A stretch of DNA of 64,000 nucleotides from positions 5,730,571-5,794,570 of the forward strand of contig CAIIXF020000011.1 of the NCBI GenBank assembly GCA_903813345.2, read 5' to 3'. This document shows positions 46,348-58,827 of this stretch, one piece after another. The notes beneath the pieces are model-generated. The model saw only the letters and a program-made list of their open reading frames with translations. It ran no database searches and was not told where the DNA came from. Origin of the DNA: Owenia fusiformis (Eukaryota > Annelida > Polychaeta > Sabellida > Oweniidae). The number at the start of each line of letters is the position of its first letter. Position 1 is the stretch's first letter. A program made the position numbers and the translations under genes.

Positions 46348-47594
46348 CTATGCAATCCTATTGACAATAGAGCTTCTGAAATTACTGATTTTAAAACAAA
46401 CAGATATTATCATGCCAGCTCTGTCCTTGTAATGGGCATCTAGTTTTTGAGAGATTATTTTAAACGTTTTTGAAAGACCAATAATGCGTTCCACATGGAT
46501 TCGTTTGCTGGCCACTCTTCTGTCATGCACGACATCTTCAGGTGTTAGTTGGCTTTTCCCCCTCAGCATCGTTGGTGTATTCACAACAACACCCTTGTTG
46601 GCAAATAAATCCTGGACCATTATGCCCCTATCAGCCATAATGGCCTCCCCAGACTCTATCATGTTATCCTTAAGCAGTGTTGATCTTTCAATAATCTGTC
46701 TATCACTAGCAGACCCCCCATAGCAGTCACTTATATATGAACACAATCCTCTGGGACTTATCCCAATCATTGATTTCAGAGTGTTCATGTTCTTATATGT
46801 TGAAAAAGTAGCTCGTTGTTCATTTACTTTTTTCGGTTTTTCCATGCCTATTTCTGTAGCATCCAAAATTACCCGCGTGTTAGGAAATTGCCGTTTAAAG
46901 TTTGTAGGCATTGTATCAGCTATAATTTCTTTGGATGGCCAAAAGTTGATCTCTTCCAGTTGATAAAACAAGAATGACAGCCACGTGTCAAACACTGTTC
47001 GAACAGTTGTCTGGCTGATACAAAAGAGAATGCTTATCATGTGGATGTCCATTCCACATCTCATCTTCAGAAGTGTTAGAAATAAACAATTCACTGGATT
47101 AAGTAAATTACATTTGGGTTCTAGATGATCCACTGCAGGGCCAAGGCACTCATAAAAATAAGAAAAATGTTTAAAATCTCTAAAGGATGTAAGATATTGA
47201 ATGTCCTTGGCAGATTCTTGGAAAAGTTCAATCCGATAAGGTTCGCGTTTTGCACAGTTTTCAATTTTTAATGCTGATTTTGTCTTGCGTGATATGAGTG
47301 GATCTCCATTTATAATATTACACTGTGTCGATTCATTTGTACAATTCTCAGATGTAGGTGAAAAGTGAGTCTCATAAGTGTTAATACCAATTTCTTTTGT
47401 GGCACATTCAACTATTTCTTCACTGACGTCTAATACAAAAGAATCTACATGAATGGCACGAGTATCGTCTATTGTGTCCTCTTGTTCATATTTCCGCTTC
47501 CGTTTTTCAGATGTGGTTCGTTGTCGTTTTTGTAGATCAAAATGCAATAAGTTGGAAGTTGGAACTGCATTGGCTTTTAATCGGAGTCGGGTAC
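46348..47594 (-). CDS. THAP-DDE transposase, exon 2 (HTH and DDE nuclease)
   Basis: The acceptor on the minus strand is TTTTTACTTTCCAG|GT, completing the Gly codon from exon 1. It continues the THAP end (RLRLKANAVPTSNL), then a basic, acidic linker, an HTH_Tnp_4-like helix region (NCLFLTLLKMRCGMDIHMIS, CISQTTVRTVFDTW) and a DDE_Tnp_4 nuclease: VILDATEIG (D312), EAIMADRGI (D389), RIHVERIIGLSK (E436), with TYKNMNTLKSMIGISPRG between. All three acids are present. The spliced protein is 482 residues with a normal stop. It would bind the AGGTGGCGCG ends and cut and join DNA. The neighbour in the same element is the convergent nuclease gene. Confidence 0.93.
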
Positions 47595-48182
47595 CTGGAA
47601 AGTAAAAATGTTATAAATAAATAACATTTTGTTGACGTACATGTACAGTATGATGACACTATTAATTTTGTCTGGATCTGATCCTTACTCTTATTGGTTA
47701 AACCAAAGACATGCTGTTGTAATAACATGTTTTGTTTCATATCATTGAAACATTCATTTGATATGAGTATAAATTGCACTTTCAATAAACACATAGAAAT
47801 GAGTCTCCGAAAAATTACATTTGAAAAACTAGAAATGATAACCCAGTGAGCATTTCAGAATTACAATACTTGAAGTAAGTATTTGAGTACTTGAAGTATA
47901 AATCTCAGAGACAGTAACAAGAGTTCACCCCCCCCCCCCCCATCACACACACACTCACTGGTAGATTTGAGTTGGGGAACCCTTGTTCTTGCCAAAGCAG
48001 TCTATCTCAAGCCCAAAATAAATGGAGCAACTGAGCAAATGTGAATCAAGATGAAATAGCATGCAGTAGGACATTGTTAGCCCGGGTTGTAAATTACTGT
48101 ACAGGCCCGTGTACAGGTGTAAATTTGGTCGAATAATAACAGGGCATATTATCACCCACTGTGTGAACTTCGGGTCTGATAT

Positions 48183-48266
48183 ACTTTCGTTTTTTTTATT
48201 TATTAAAATATAACACTAATATTTATTTGTTTTAATAAATTATACATATATAATGCGCTAACTTAC
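48183..48266 (-). other. start of transposase intron
   Basis: Donor CAAG|GTAAGT at 48261-48266 (minus strand); the intron runs to the acceptor at 47595 (672 bp). It contains a poly(C) and CA-rich stretch at 47928-47956 but no other element I could define. Confidence 0.6.
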
Positions 48267-48468
48267 CTTGCTCTGGCTCACAATAGTCACTCGGAACAAA
48301 ATGAGTTCTGCAGACGATATTATTCTTCGTAGGTTTCCACGTCTGTCTACCTCTTCCTATCCCTCTGCAGCAACGGCGAACCCACTCTTTTTTCAAATTT
48401 TTATCTCTCGGAAATAGATGCCCCCCTAATCTGTTATTACATCCAAAAACTGAACATTGAGAAGGCAT
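48267..48468 (-). CDS. THAP-DDE transposase, exon 1 (THAP zinc finger)
   Basis: It starts MPSQCSVFGCNNRLGGHLFP and continues to EPEQG at a strong donor. The THAP C2CH finger is clear: C5, C10, then W29, the KPTKNN segment, CRTHF, and after splicing the AVPT box. THAP domains are site-specific DNA binders found in several transposases. The ATG is about 100 bp from the right end of the element, so the promoter must be very short or inside the TIR region. Confidence 0.92.
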
Positions 48469-48549
48469 TTAGTGAAATAAAGAATAATATATGGATTTTT
48501 CTGAAATATTGGGAAATTTGTATTTCCCACCGGAAGTACGTCGTGACCG

Positions 48550-48569
48550 ATCGCACTGTCGCGCCACCT
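48550..48569 (-). repeat. right TIR of the ISL2EU-type element
   Basis: Reversed, it reads AGGTGGCGCG then ACAGTGCGAT, followed outside by AT. Pairs with 35163-35182. Confidence 0.9.
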
Positions 48570-49051
48570 ATTGCCAACTATTCCGCGAAAAAAAATGCGT
48601 TCTAATGTGTGGTCATGTCCATTTATATGGATTATAATAACTTATATGGACAACTCTAAAAATATGACCTTGGACAATTTTATTTTATTATATTTTATTT
48701 ATTTGAATAGTCCTTAATGGCATATAGTTAATTTTCATTCATCAATTTCCGAGGCACATTGGAAGCCATGCAATGACTGTATGTATGTTGTAATTCCTAA
48801 TATTATCATCCACAAGATGGCCGACAAAAAATTAAGTAGAAGCTAAAGCTGCCGAAAACGGCCTAGAATCAAATTGCTGAAATCAGATCGCAAACGTTGA
48901 ACAACTGTTGACATATTTTTCGATATCTAACGCTCCCATCGAATTTTACCCTGCCTCCCTGGCATCAGCTTGTACAATGTAATTGCTGACACTCTTGTCT
49001 CTGCCACGTCACTGAAAATCTGCTGCATGATATACATAGCGTGCTTCTCTC

Positions 49052-49535
49052 ATATCCAGCAATCGTAATGTTAAATCGGACATCACCTTATCTCCTAACT
49101 GGTACTATTACTGAGATTTCATATCAACACTTTAGTCTACTAAATTATTGTTTAAAACTCATATATGTGAGCGTTAATGCAGGGGCATTTCATACAGCCT
49201 ATAAACACCGCCCTTTCATTAAATGTGTTTTCTGGTTTCCTTAATTTCGCCAATTTCTTAAGAAATTGATGGATAATTTGAAGATTATATGATCAGACAC
49301 ATAAATATGGCATATACCACATAAGTTTCTCATATTTAGTTGTTGTTTTTTAGTTGCTGTTTTTTGTTGAACCATATATTACGTACATGGATAACGTATT
49401 TTATTTACAAGTAGGCTGCATCTTGTATTAGACCAACATAGCATCAAGTTTCACTAGAGCTGCTAAGAACACTTCTTATCAGATGTGTTGACAGCTCTCC
49501 TGATAAAGAAAGTGACCGGAGATTTCTGGATTTGT
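49052..49535. other. stretch present in copy B only
   Basis: Copy A passes directly from GCGTGCTTCTC to TTCTGGAGGG (near 570), whereas copy B has about 480 bp between them. I saw no TIR or target duplication, so it may be an insertion in B or a deletion in A. Confidence 0.6.
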
Positions 49536-49739
49536 TCTGGAGGGTTTCAGTGTCCTCTGCGTCATCCCTGCCATTACCACTTCTGGAGAATAAACATTAA
49601 ACAGGGTTGATTTTCTCCTCAATTCAAGCCCATTGTGTTTCATAAATCATAAATCGTCGGCAAGGGAATGAGATTCTGTACAAATATCATTTATGAAGTC
49701 CCAGGGATAATTATCAGATACAAATATCACCCATATATG

Positions 49740-50985
49740 ACCAATTTTTTACCTTCTATAGCTATCGATAACCCCACACTTGATCTATAGACACACGCAT
49801 GTACTACCTCAGTCTGACTACCTTGTGTAACTCCAGACATGACAAAGAGGCACATGTGAAAGTGTTTAAAATGTGAATTGCTAACAATCTCACAAATGAG
49901 TAATCGACACATGGATGTACCACCTTCTGTTGACAACACCATTGAAGATTAACTGAGACATGTGTGTATTACCTTCTATTGACAACCCCATACATGATCA
50001 ACTGGCACATACAATGTAAATTACCTTCTGCTAACAGCCTCACAGATGAGTAATTGACACACGGATTTACTACTTTCTATTGACAACCCCATTGAAGATT
50101 AATTGACACTATCAGTTATCACACGTTTCAGCATGTGATACAGGAAATATTCCACGAAAGGTAATACTGTATCATCCACGAAAGCGAAGCTTGAGTGGTG
50201 ATACATTGTTACCCGAGTGGAATATTTCCTGTATCACATAAGCTGAAACGTGTGATGACGATTTTATCACATGTCTAGGAATTTTGAAGCATTTTGATTT
50301 GGTCAGTTATGATTGTGTTCAGTACTTCTGGTAACTATTATAATTTTTGATTTCGCTTTGAAACAATATGACGTCATACCGTTGTATTCGTACTTGTTTG
50401 TGAAATAGTATGACGTCATATTGTTTTCCTTAGCTAGAAGTGATATAATCAGTGACGTCACATCGTTGCTATTGATCATCACTGGTTGCCTCTAGTAACA
50501 TGTGAGACGGCCGTGTGAGACGGGAAAACTCACACGGTAATCCACCAATCAGATTACTGGAATTTTACAGAGCATGTGATAAATGTGTGTATTACCCTCT
50601 ATTGACACCCCCATACATGATCAACTGTCACATACAATGTAAATTATCTTCTGCTAGTGTTAACAACCTCACAGAAATCAACACATGGATGTACCACCTT
50701 CTGTTGAACTACTAATTGACACGTATACAGGGTGATCAATAAATAAGGTAAAAGTATCTGGCATTTTGTATGTATTACCTTCTATTGACAACCCAACACA
50801 TGAGTAGTTGATACATGTATGTATTAACTTTTATTTACAACCTTACACAGAAACAATTAAGTTATACTATTACCTCCTGTTGACAATCTCACACATGCGT
50901 AATTGACATTTATATCAATTACCTTCTATTGACAATCCCACACATCAGTAATTGACACATATATTTTTTGTTCACGTCAGTAAGT
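49740..50985. repeat. degenerate ~50-bp tandem repeat, copy-B array
   Basis: Same ACCTTCTRTTGACAACCCC units as 740-1440, interrupted by the element at 50116-50582 and with a different number of units. Confidence 0.7.
50116..50582. mobile_element. TIR element with TTATCACA ends, copy B only
   Basis: TTATCACACG on the left and the complement of TTATCACATG on the right bracket 467 bp absent from the copy-A array. A strong internal hairpin pairs ACAGGAAATATTCCAC with GTGGAATATTTCCTGT. Four TATGACGTCA / GTGACGTCA-type (CRE-like) words occur near 50370-50460. Confidence 0.75.
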
Positions 50986-51295
50986 CTACCACATCTGTTA
51001 CATTCCTTGATGTCACGCTTCTCTTGAAGAAGTGGTAGTTGGGTGGTCGGATCCCTATAAGAAGAAAATATATTGAAACATTATACGGACGCAATGTCAA
51101 TTGTCTGGACTCTGCTCCCATGTAGAGGATTTACTAAAAAGAGAGAAAATTCTTGTTTAATCACCATTGATAGAATTTGGTCCTGGAAACTCATTAAATG
51201 TAGTAATTTGACATGTAAAATGTTAACTGTTCTATAAAATAATAGTCATAGTTCTGATATCGAATTTAGTGTGATACCGATCTAGTATGCAGTTT

Positions 51296-51520
51296 CTACC
51301 TAACAGTGACCCAGTAATGAAGGAAAGCCTCTTCAGTGCGGTCATCCTGGCTTTCTGATTCATCATCACGTGGCGGGTCAACATTGTTCTCTGGTTGGTC
51401 AATTTCTACATCCTGGTCACTATCCAGACATTTTTCCACAAAACACCATATTCGCTCTTCTTCGCTTTGTAGTGCGCTACAACTTATACATGTTTTCTTG
51501 AGCCTGGAAAACATTTTCAA
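51296..51520 (-). CDS. small acidic open frame, copy-B version
   Basis: Counterpart of 1763-1987 with two residue changes. Same doubts apply. Confidence 0.2.
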   Translation of the reverse strand: MKMFSRLKKTCISCSALQSEEERIWCFVEKCLDSDQDVEIDQPENNVDPPRDDESESQDDRTEEAFLHYWVTVR

Positions 51521-52164
51521 ACTGTGGCGATAATATAGGCGAAAGTTAACTTTTGAATGGGTTTGAGGGAAAGAAATTTCTATATCTACAAATATATATA
51601 ACTCCGATACATGTTCTTAGCTAATCATATCACTAAAGTAGATCAAATCAATTCTACATAATAGAACAAAATGTATACAATGTACCTGGAGACTTCTGCT
51701 GGAGGAAAAACCAAGGACTCTGATAAATCTGTCAACTTGAATGAGAATCCTGAAGAAATCGTAACAAACAAAAAATTAGTTTTCTGTTGAAAGCCCATGG
51801 GATAATGAATGAAGGGTTAAGAGTAAGTTTCGAAAGGAATTTCATATCTCACATCGCTCTCATCATTTCGTGTATACGATCATAAGGTAAACATAGGCAT
51901 ACTTCTTGAGAACTGTCCCAATCTTTTTACACATGTTATCCATCTAAAGCGGCATTGCGTCACCAGTAGACATACATATCTTTGATTCGAAGATTGATTT
52001 TCATCGACTGAACCTGTACAATTTTACCCAGTCGATGCATAACATTGACCTAGTTTTGCCTCGACAAATTAATTCCCTCAAAATACATAAGTGCATATTA
52101 GGGCTCTCATAAATCCAAAGGGCAATGTTAATAGCCCACTTTCCCTCAGTGTCGCCCCCTAAAT

Positions 52165-53359
52165 CAAGGGCGTTACAATACCCGGGAATTTATCGGTTCG
52201 TGCAGTACTTGTTTGTGATAGCGCCCTCTGTAGGTCACTGTGCTTGATAGCATACAGTAATACGGGGTAGGATATCGGGAATTCTGTCAGTTTCCATCCG
52301 TCGATTACGCTATGAATTGAAGCAAGTGTGACCACTTTATCCACATAAACAATTTGATAATTGATTAAATCTTTAAACAAAATCGGTAAACACGTTATAC
52401 ACTTCCTATCTCCTTAGAAATTAGCATGTATTTATGGATTGTGTTTTCGAACAAGGCTCGACCCAGACCAATAGGGAAATCCTTATGCTAATTAGTATGA
52501 CGTCATATTTTCCTGGGGAATCCTAGATTTCAAAGCCTCAGGCTGTTATTGTGTCAAATGTAAACGCTCTTTTGCAGACAGAAAATTGACAGATTAGCTT
52601 TTAACTTTCAGCTTTGATGTTTAAATATTCTGTATTTCTACCGGACTTCTTGCTGAATATCATATAATGTTATAACTTGATTTGGACCATTGCCTGATTG
52701 ATCATTCTGAAATTTTGATTGTGATTCATGATTGATTGGCAAGAAAAATAATTCCTATTGTTTTCCAGCGAAGTCAAAATGTTACAGCATGAGTTATAAT
52801 GTCGAGTTTGCATCATGTTAAATTCCTGCTAGTGGTTAGAAGTCCATGCACAAGCATACACATAAGAGACAAACACACCCAGGCTCCAGGCCGTGGATGG
52901 AAATATAAAACTATTTAAGGCACAAACTGGTATTTAATAGACCGATATGTAGTGTCTGCCATGTATTGAAGGTAAACCAATCTGCATTATTAATAGTACT
53001 TCTATCAATACATGGATTGTGCAATGGAAAAGCAATGGCACAATCAAAAATGTGCATATCAATCGTGAATATCTCTCGGTTCAAAGCTTATTTCCAACAG
53101 AATCGTGTCAAAATATGTGTCTGAGTAACAGTAATACATTATAAGATCGCAAACTCTTACCAATTATCAGCCGAATGGCTCATTTTCAACGAAATGTCCT
53201 TAAGACAACTGCCCTGGGTCGCGCCTGAGACCAAAAACTATTTCAAATAGCCCTCCCCTAAATATATTGGATAATCACATTTATGCATGCGCGCGCAGCT
53301 CATCCACTGAACGAAACGCCACTTCCCGTTGAAATCACCGGGTATTGATCTTTCCCTTG
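52165..53359. mobile_element. hAT-like non-autonomous insertion, copy B only
   Basis: The ends CAAGGGCGTTACAATACCCG and the mirrored CCGGGTATTG...CCCTTG are imperfect TIRs. CCTAAAT is duplicated on both sides (52158-52164, 53360-53366) and occurs once at the matching place in copy A (about 2628-2634). A 7-8 bp duplication suggests hAT. 1195 bp with no transposase frame. Confidence 0.88.
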
Positions 53360-56257
53360 CCTAAATTGCATCATGTATTCCATTCCTCCTATGCCTTGGG
53401 GGATTTTACTGTGATGCAATGAGAGTATGACAGTTTAACATTTTTATTATGGCAAAATACAGCCACACATTTTTAACATCTAATTAATGGATCTATTCAA
53501 ATATTATTTTCAAGGTCAATTTTCCGTATTATATACAACGTATAAAAACAAAAATATTTCCCTCTAATACGGTCAAAATATATATTCCAGCTTAAAACCG
53601 ATTAAAATCTATTATATAGCCATATAATTTGTATATAAAACCTATTTTGCACAGTGTCAAATGCTTAAAAATCATTTTATGTTTATTCAAACTGTGATCT
53701 CATCCACCAAATTTCCTCTATTAATGTCGATGTTCCAAGTATCCTCTATAGATACACCTTTGATCAAGAAAATCAATAAATCAATCAATATACAAAGCAG
53801 AAAGTTGCATTAGTGCGGACAATGCCGGTGAGAGCGTATCACCTCATTACAATACACGGCCCACATAGGCACAATACAGGAGATTCGAGTACGATCCAAT
53901 CGGCTTTAAATTCTCATTTGTATTTGTTATTTTCTCCATTTGAAACAAATTAATTAATGGCATGGGATCAATGCAGCAACGCGTTGTATTGGTATTAATT
54001 GCTGAATTGCCTCAGAATTATTTTTACATGAAGAGTTGATCAAAATATACGATCCAACAAACTTGAAAGATGTCACAGTGGTCTGCGTTTGCATACAAGG
54101 AGTGAGACTGACACGATTGGATATAACCGGGGCTTTTAAATCAAAATGACTCTCGATAATGCTAAAGTCATCGTTAGATAGTAGGGGATTATTCATCCCC
54201 TCAACGTATCATCTTGTCAATACATGCTCTTGGACAACATATCCACGGATAAAGACATTCCCTGACAAATGTAGACAACACATTCGTTTGTCGATATTAT
54301 CTAATTCATATTTTAGTTCAAAGTATCTCCCTTATTTACTTCTCTCAGAAAATCTTCCTTTTGTCAGCTGGTCCCTTATAAGATCATTCCTTCAATAATT
54401 CGCCCAAAGACAAACCATGCCCTTTTTAGTTCTTCCCTCGATAATTACCCCTTTGATAGTTCGTTCCAAAAAACTCATCCCTAAAATGTTTATTTGACGA
54501 ATCATCTCTTCAGAGTTTCGTGGATGAACAAATCATCCCGTTTGATAGTTTGTTCCTAGACAAAACACTCCCTTTATTATTCGCCCCAACACAAATGATT
54601 CCCTTGATAATTTGTTATATAAAAGTTAATGTACATTTAACGCCTAAAATAGTAATTTTTAAATTTAATGAAGCAAGACCTGTCTGTATGATACTAAAGC
54701 ATACATATTGAACAGGGGCGTAGCCAGCAATTGTCAAGGGGTGCGACCGTTGGGTATGCATCACTGCAATCGAAGCAAGCCCCAGAGGAAAATACGGGGA
54801 AATTATTTAAAATTTACATTTTACATGGTACATTCTAAACATTTCAAACTATAATTTGTTAACGTTTTTTCAATTATTTTTTCCTTTTTGTTAGGGGGGG
54901 GTGATCGCTACGCCAATGTTGTACTCGTAGATACTTTGTCACCAGCAGCGGATCTAAAAAATCTTTTTAGAACCATTTTGCAGGTCTCATTTTTATTCCG
55001 CATGCATTTGAATTTCTAGAAATAAGAATCGATCCAGTAAAAGTCATTAATATTATGTAATTGCCTCATGTCCAATGTCCATCATCTTAAATTCCGTAAT
55101 AGGTCTTAAACGTTTTCTAGATGTAATATTTGTGCTCGATGGTATAATGAAACGTTTTCAAATTTTTATTGTTAATATCCGATTAAATATTTACAAAACT
55201 AATAAACTACAAATCAAGCATTCATAATCATATTTATATAACTCATAAGATATACTGAGAGTTTTTTGGTACCATAAATTGACAATATTTTTGAAAGCCA
55301 CTCACCTGTTGTGATAAATAAATAACAACAAATGATATTCTTCATAAAATCCATTTTAGGCCTCATGTAAGAGTTTCCTTGTAATAGAATTTCCAAAAAG
55401 ACGTCCGGAGAATGACATAAAGTGAGCAATGACTAAATTAAAGTACATTGTCTCCTAACCAGGACTGATAGACCCCACATTGAGCCTTTGCCTAAAAAGC
55501 TAACGTCACCATTCCTTTAATTTATAAAGAAGCACTCTTTAAAATGACAGCCTCATGAAAATAACGTACATTCAAAGTAGATATCACCCCCATTGTATGC
55601 TATATTCTAGTAAACACCTTATAGATTTCATAGTATGAACGTTGAATCACTTTTTATGGAAAAATAAAAAATAAAGTCGAAATGATATGTATTGATAAAA
55701 ACATTGAAACAGTAAAATATTTCGCAAGAGCCATGACGATACGTGGTATTAAAAAATTAACGATTCTTGCGATTAATTAGTTGTTGCTTGCGACAAAGTG
55801 CTTAAATGAGCACAGGATTCGGCTGATCTGTAACAATCTTTTATTAGAAGGTATGCTAAACTTAATTTCTGTTGACTTTAATTGCGATGACTTCCAATGG
55901 AGGATTAGCAGAACGCATATCGCATAGATTCAGTTAAACGACTCAACTACATTATAGTGCCCATTAAGACATGCGCATGCGTGAGAGTGAGTACTCTAGA
56001 ATGTAACATCACTGCTATTAACCCTGGGATTAATCGACTGGCATTAACTAAACCACCCTCTGAGTACTACCGATTTTTTTTAAATCTGATTTGATGAGAC
56101 TAGGTCAGAAAAAATCATGTATATCCAAAGATTGGAGGCAAACACGACATCTTGAATCTATGAGTGTGTCTCTGCATATGTGAAACATTGTACAATATGG
56201 CAGAGTGCAATTTGTGGAACAGTACAATAGTAAAATAGTGTAATAAATTATTCATTT

Positions 56258-56930
56258 TGGCAGCCATCTTGGATTTCCACAATAAGTTATTCTTTGAAAA
56301 CTAAGACAATAAAATCATTGATCCCCAAACCCGTTCATGATCTACAAAACTAAATTTTAGCTATTCTTTGAGCTTATATTAATAGTAACATGTTCGTTTC
56401 GGCACCCATATTGGTGGCCAGTTTGGTTTTCTATGAAAAGTAATTATTTGATTACTTAAACTAAAATAAAGCATAAGTAGAATCATTAACCCCTAATCCC
56501 TTCATGATCTATAAAATTGCTTTTTATCTGTTCTTTGAGCATGTATCAATATATGTAGTTATATATTCCTTTTGGCACATATTTTGGCGGCCATCTTGAA
56601 TTTACATATTGATGACATAGATTTAGACATGAATAAAATCTTTAGACTTGAAAACATCTTCCAAAACTCTTCAAAATCATTGTGAAACGTTTTTAGCTTG
56701 TATCATTAGTTACATATTTGTTTTTGAGCCAAAATTGGCGGCCATCCTGGATTTTCATATGTATTAATGTTTTGATGACTTGGATTTAGGCATAAATCGA
56801 ATCAGTGACTCCTAAAACCCAGAATTAGACCCTAAAGTTACTGATTTTGCCTCTCAGTGTGCTTAGATATAACTTCTTTCATTTAGCAAGCGCACCGGCG
56901 GCCATTTTGAAAAATGGGTGATAACACCCA
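56258..56930. repeat. GGCGGCCATYTTG degenerate array, copy B
   Basis: Counterpart of 5520-6190, with the same five units plus an extra TTAGACCCTAAAGTTACTGA stretch at about 56825. Confidence 0.6.
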
Positions 56931-57462
56931 TTTAGCTGCCACTTCTGCAAGGCTATCACATATTTTCTTACTCTAGGGGTGTAAACCTTCAAAAAATCAC
57001 CATGGCCATTATTCCCCTGATTTGGTACCGACCAATCCCCAGGCTGATCGCCTATTACCCAAGTTCGGCGGTACATATACAATTGACGCCATATCAAATT
57101 TTAATTGAATTTTTATTTTCATAAACTTTGACATTTTTGAGGAAAAAACTAGAACATTGGCATTTTGTTTTTATTGTTGTAAACAATAGTTCCTAAATAA
57201 ATTTTGTAAATATAAAGAGGTCCAACCGTCGATTTTTCAGTTATTTACGACCAAAGCTTTGCTTTTTCCTGATATTCCTACAATTTCATTAAATAAATAC
57301 ACCATGAAATATTTATATTGTGAAACAGTATGGATTCGCTGTACGTCTTTTAGACATGTGAATCATTATACAATCGCTAAAATGTTTTAAATTTTCTGCA
57401 TTTAATTATTTGAAAATTTTCAGTTCCATTAAAATTCAAATTAGAATATTTACTGTTGCCAT

Positions 57463-57466
57463 TGTA
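57463..57466. other. empty insertion site for the 4.6 kb transposon
   Basis: CCATTGTATAGCAT is uninterrupted here. In copy A the same place is split at TGTA by the transposon at 6729-11320. Confidence 0.9.
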
Positions 57467-58827
57467 TAGCATATCTTAGTTGTTATGAGTTACTATGTCG
57501 TAAAACATTATTTACCGTTATTCTTCGTTTATAGGGAGTTTAGGCTTGCATGTAGAATCGAAACGCCAACCTATACCGTATGACCAATCAGCCATACAAA
57601 TGCATCGCTTAAATATTTTTCGTTCACGTTTAGATTGTGAAAAGCATTGCAAGCTTAAACTCCATATTGCCATTTAATACAAAACACTTGTCGGACGTGG
57701 AGTTATAAACAGAGCATTAGAAATATCTATTTTCTATTTCTGTCGTCAGTATACAGTCAATTTGATTGACTTGTTCACGACCTGGTTTGGTTGGATAAAT
57801 CGCAAGGCTTCTACATACATTGTGTCAAATAACCCCCCCCCCACACACACACACACACCTGCTACAGCTCAAACCTTAATAGAAGGTATCCAGTGTGATA
57901 TAACATTGGACATATTATCCAAAGTTACATTAAATTAATAGTTCGTTTGCCCTCGTCGCTTCCAGCAGCTTTTATTGCGTAATGAAAAGGATGTGTACCT
58001 CATTAATACGTCGGAAATCTTTTTCGCCAACCCCAAAAAATGCTGAATAGGTATATATTTATTGTTATGAGCATTTTTTCAGAGATCTTTCTGCCTTTGT
58101 TGATGTCTAGATGATTAATTATTGATGTGGTGTAGAAAGATGTTGCTAAAAGCTGAAATTCAAGTTTCATCCAACCCATGTTATAACGTTTATAATCTAC
58201 AAGTTTGGAATATGAGAAAAAATTCATCAGAATGGATTTGGCTCAGCTCAACATGACACAAATCAATTTCTATTATATCTAAAAAACAATTGTGTCAATC
58301 CCTAGATTATCTCAACTGGTCAGTCACAGTAAAGCTTTGTTGGAAGAAATCATTAGCTATATAGTGTCATGTTAATTGATAAATATAACAAACATACATC
58401 AATGTCATTATTTTTCATGATTTTTATGTTATTCTAATCCAGGTAGCATAACTCAGAAAAAATAGTTTTCATTGAAAAAAATTGGGGATATTTTCTAGAG
58501 GCGTCCCAAATATGGAACAAAGACACAGATGCCCATGATAACAGTTTGAGCTATGTAGATATAGTAATTTAACACTTTATTTAACTTAAAAACATCAAAA
58601 TGGCCCCGAGTGACCCCCAAAAGCATCCTACTGGCCCCGAGTGACTACTTTCATCTAATTATACGTTTCGTTTTCGACTTTTGCCATTTTGCTTTTCAGT
58701 ATTTCCGTCACGCGTTCTCATTGGTCAGTGAATATGCCATACAAGCCAGATGGGCATGTAATACATCGGACGTGAATCTCAGATTTATAATGTATGACAG
58801 ATAGTTCTCTTGTGTTCACCGCATAAC

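Larger units (their letters stand above)
35163..48569. mobile_element. ISL2EU-type (PIF/Harbinger-related) autonomous transposon, 13.4 kb
   Basis: The left end (AGGTGGCGCGCAAGTGCGAT, 35163-35182) and the reversed right end (48550-48569) match at 18 of 20 bases, and both are flanked by AT (35161-35162, 48570-48571), i.e. a 2-bp target duplication. Inside are two convergent spliced genes: SAP-SWIM-YqaJ on plus (35451-43596) and THAP-DDE transposase on minus (46348-48468). ISL2EU elements are known to pair a DDE transposase with a YqaJ-nuclease protein, so gene content, ends and flanks agree. Both frames are intact by my exon models. The large size is partly due to many small elements in its introns and between the genes. 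Confidence 0.9.

Noticed and set aside
46484-46963. Plus-strand frames within the transposase exon
   Set aside because: Antisense shadows of the DDE domain, which is read on the minus strand.
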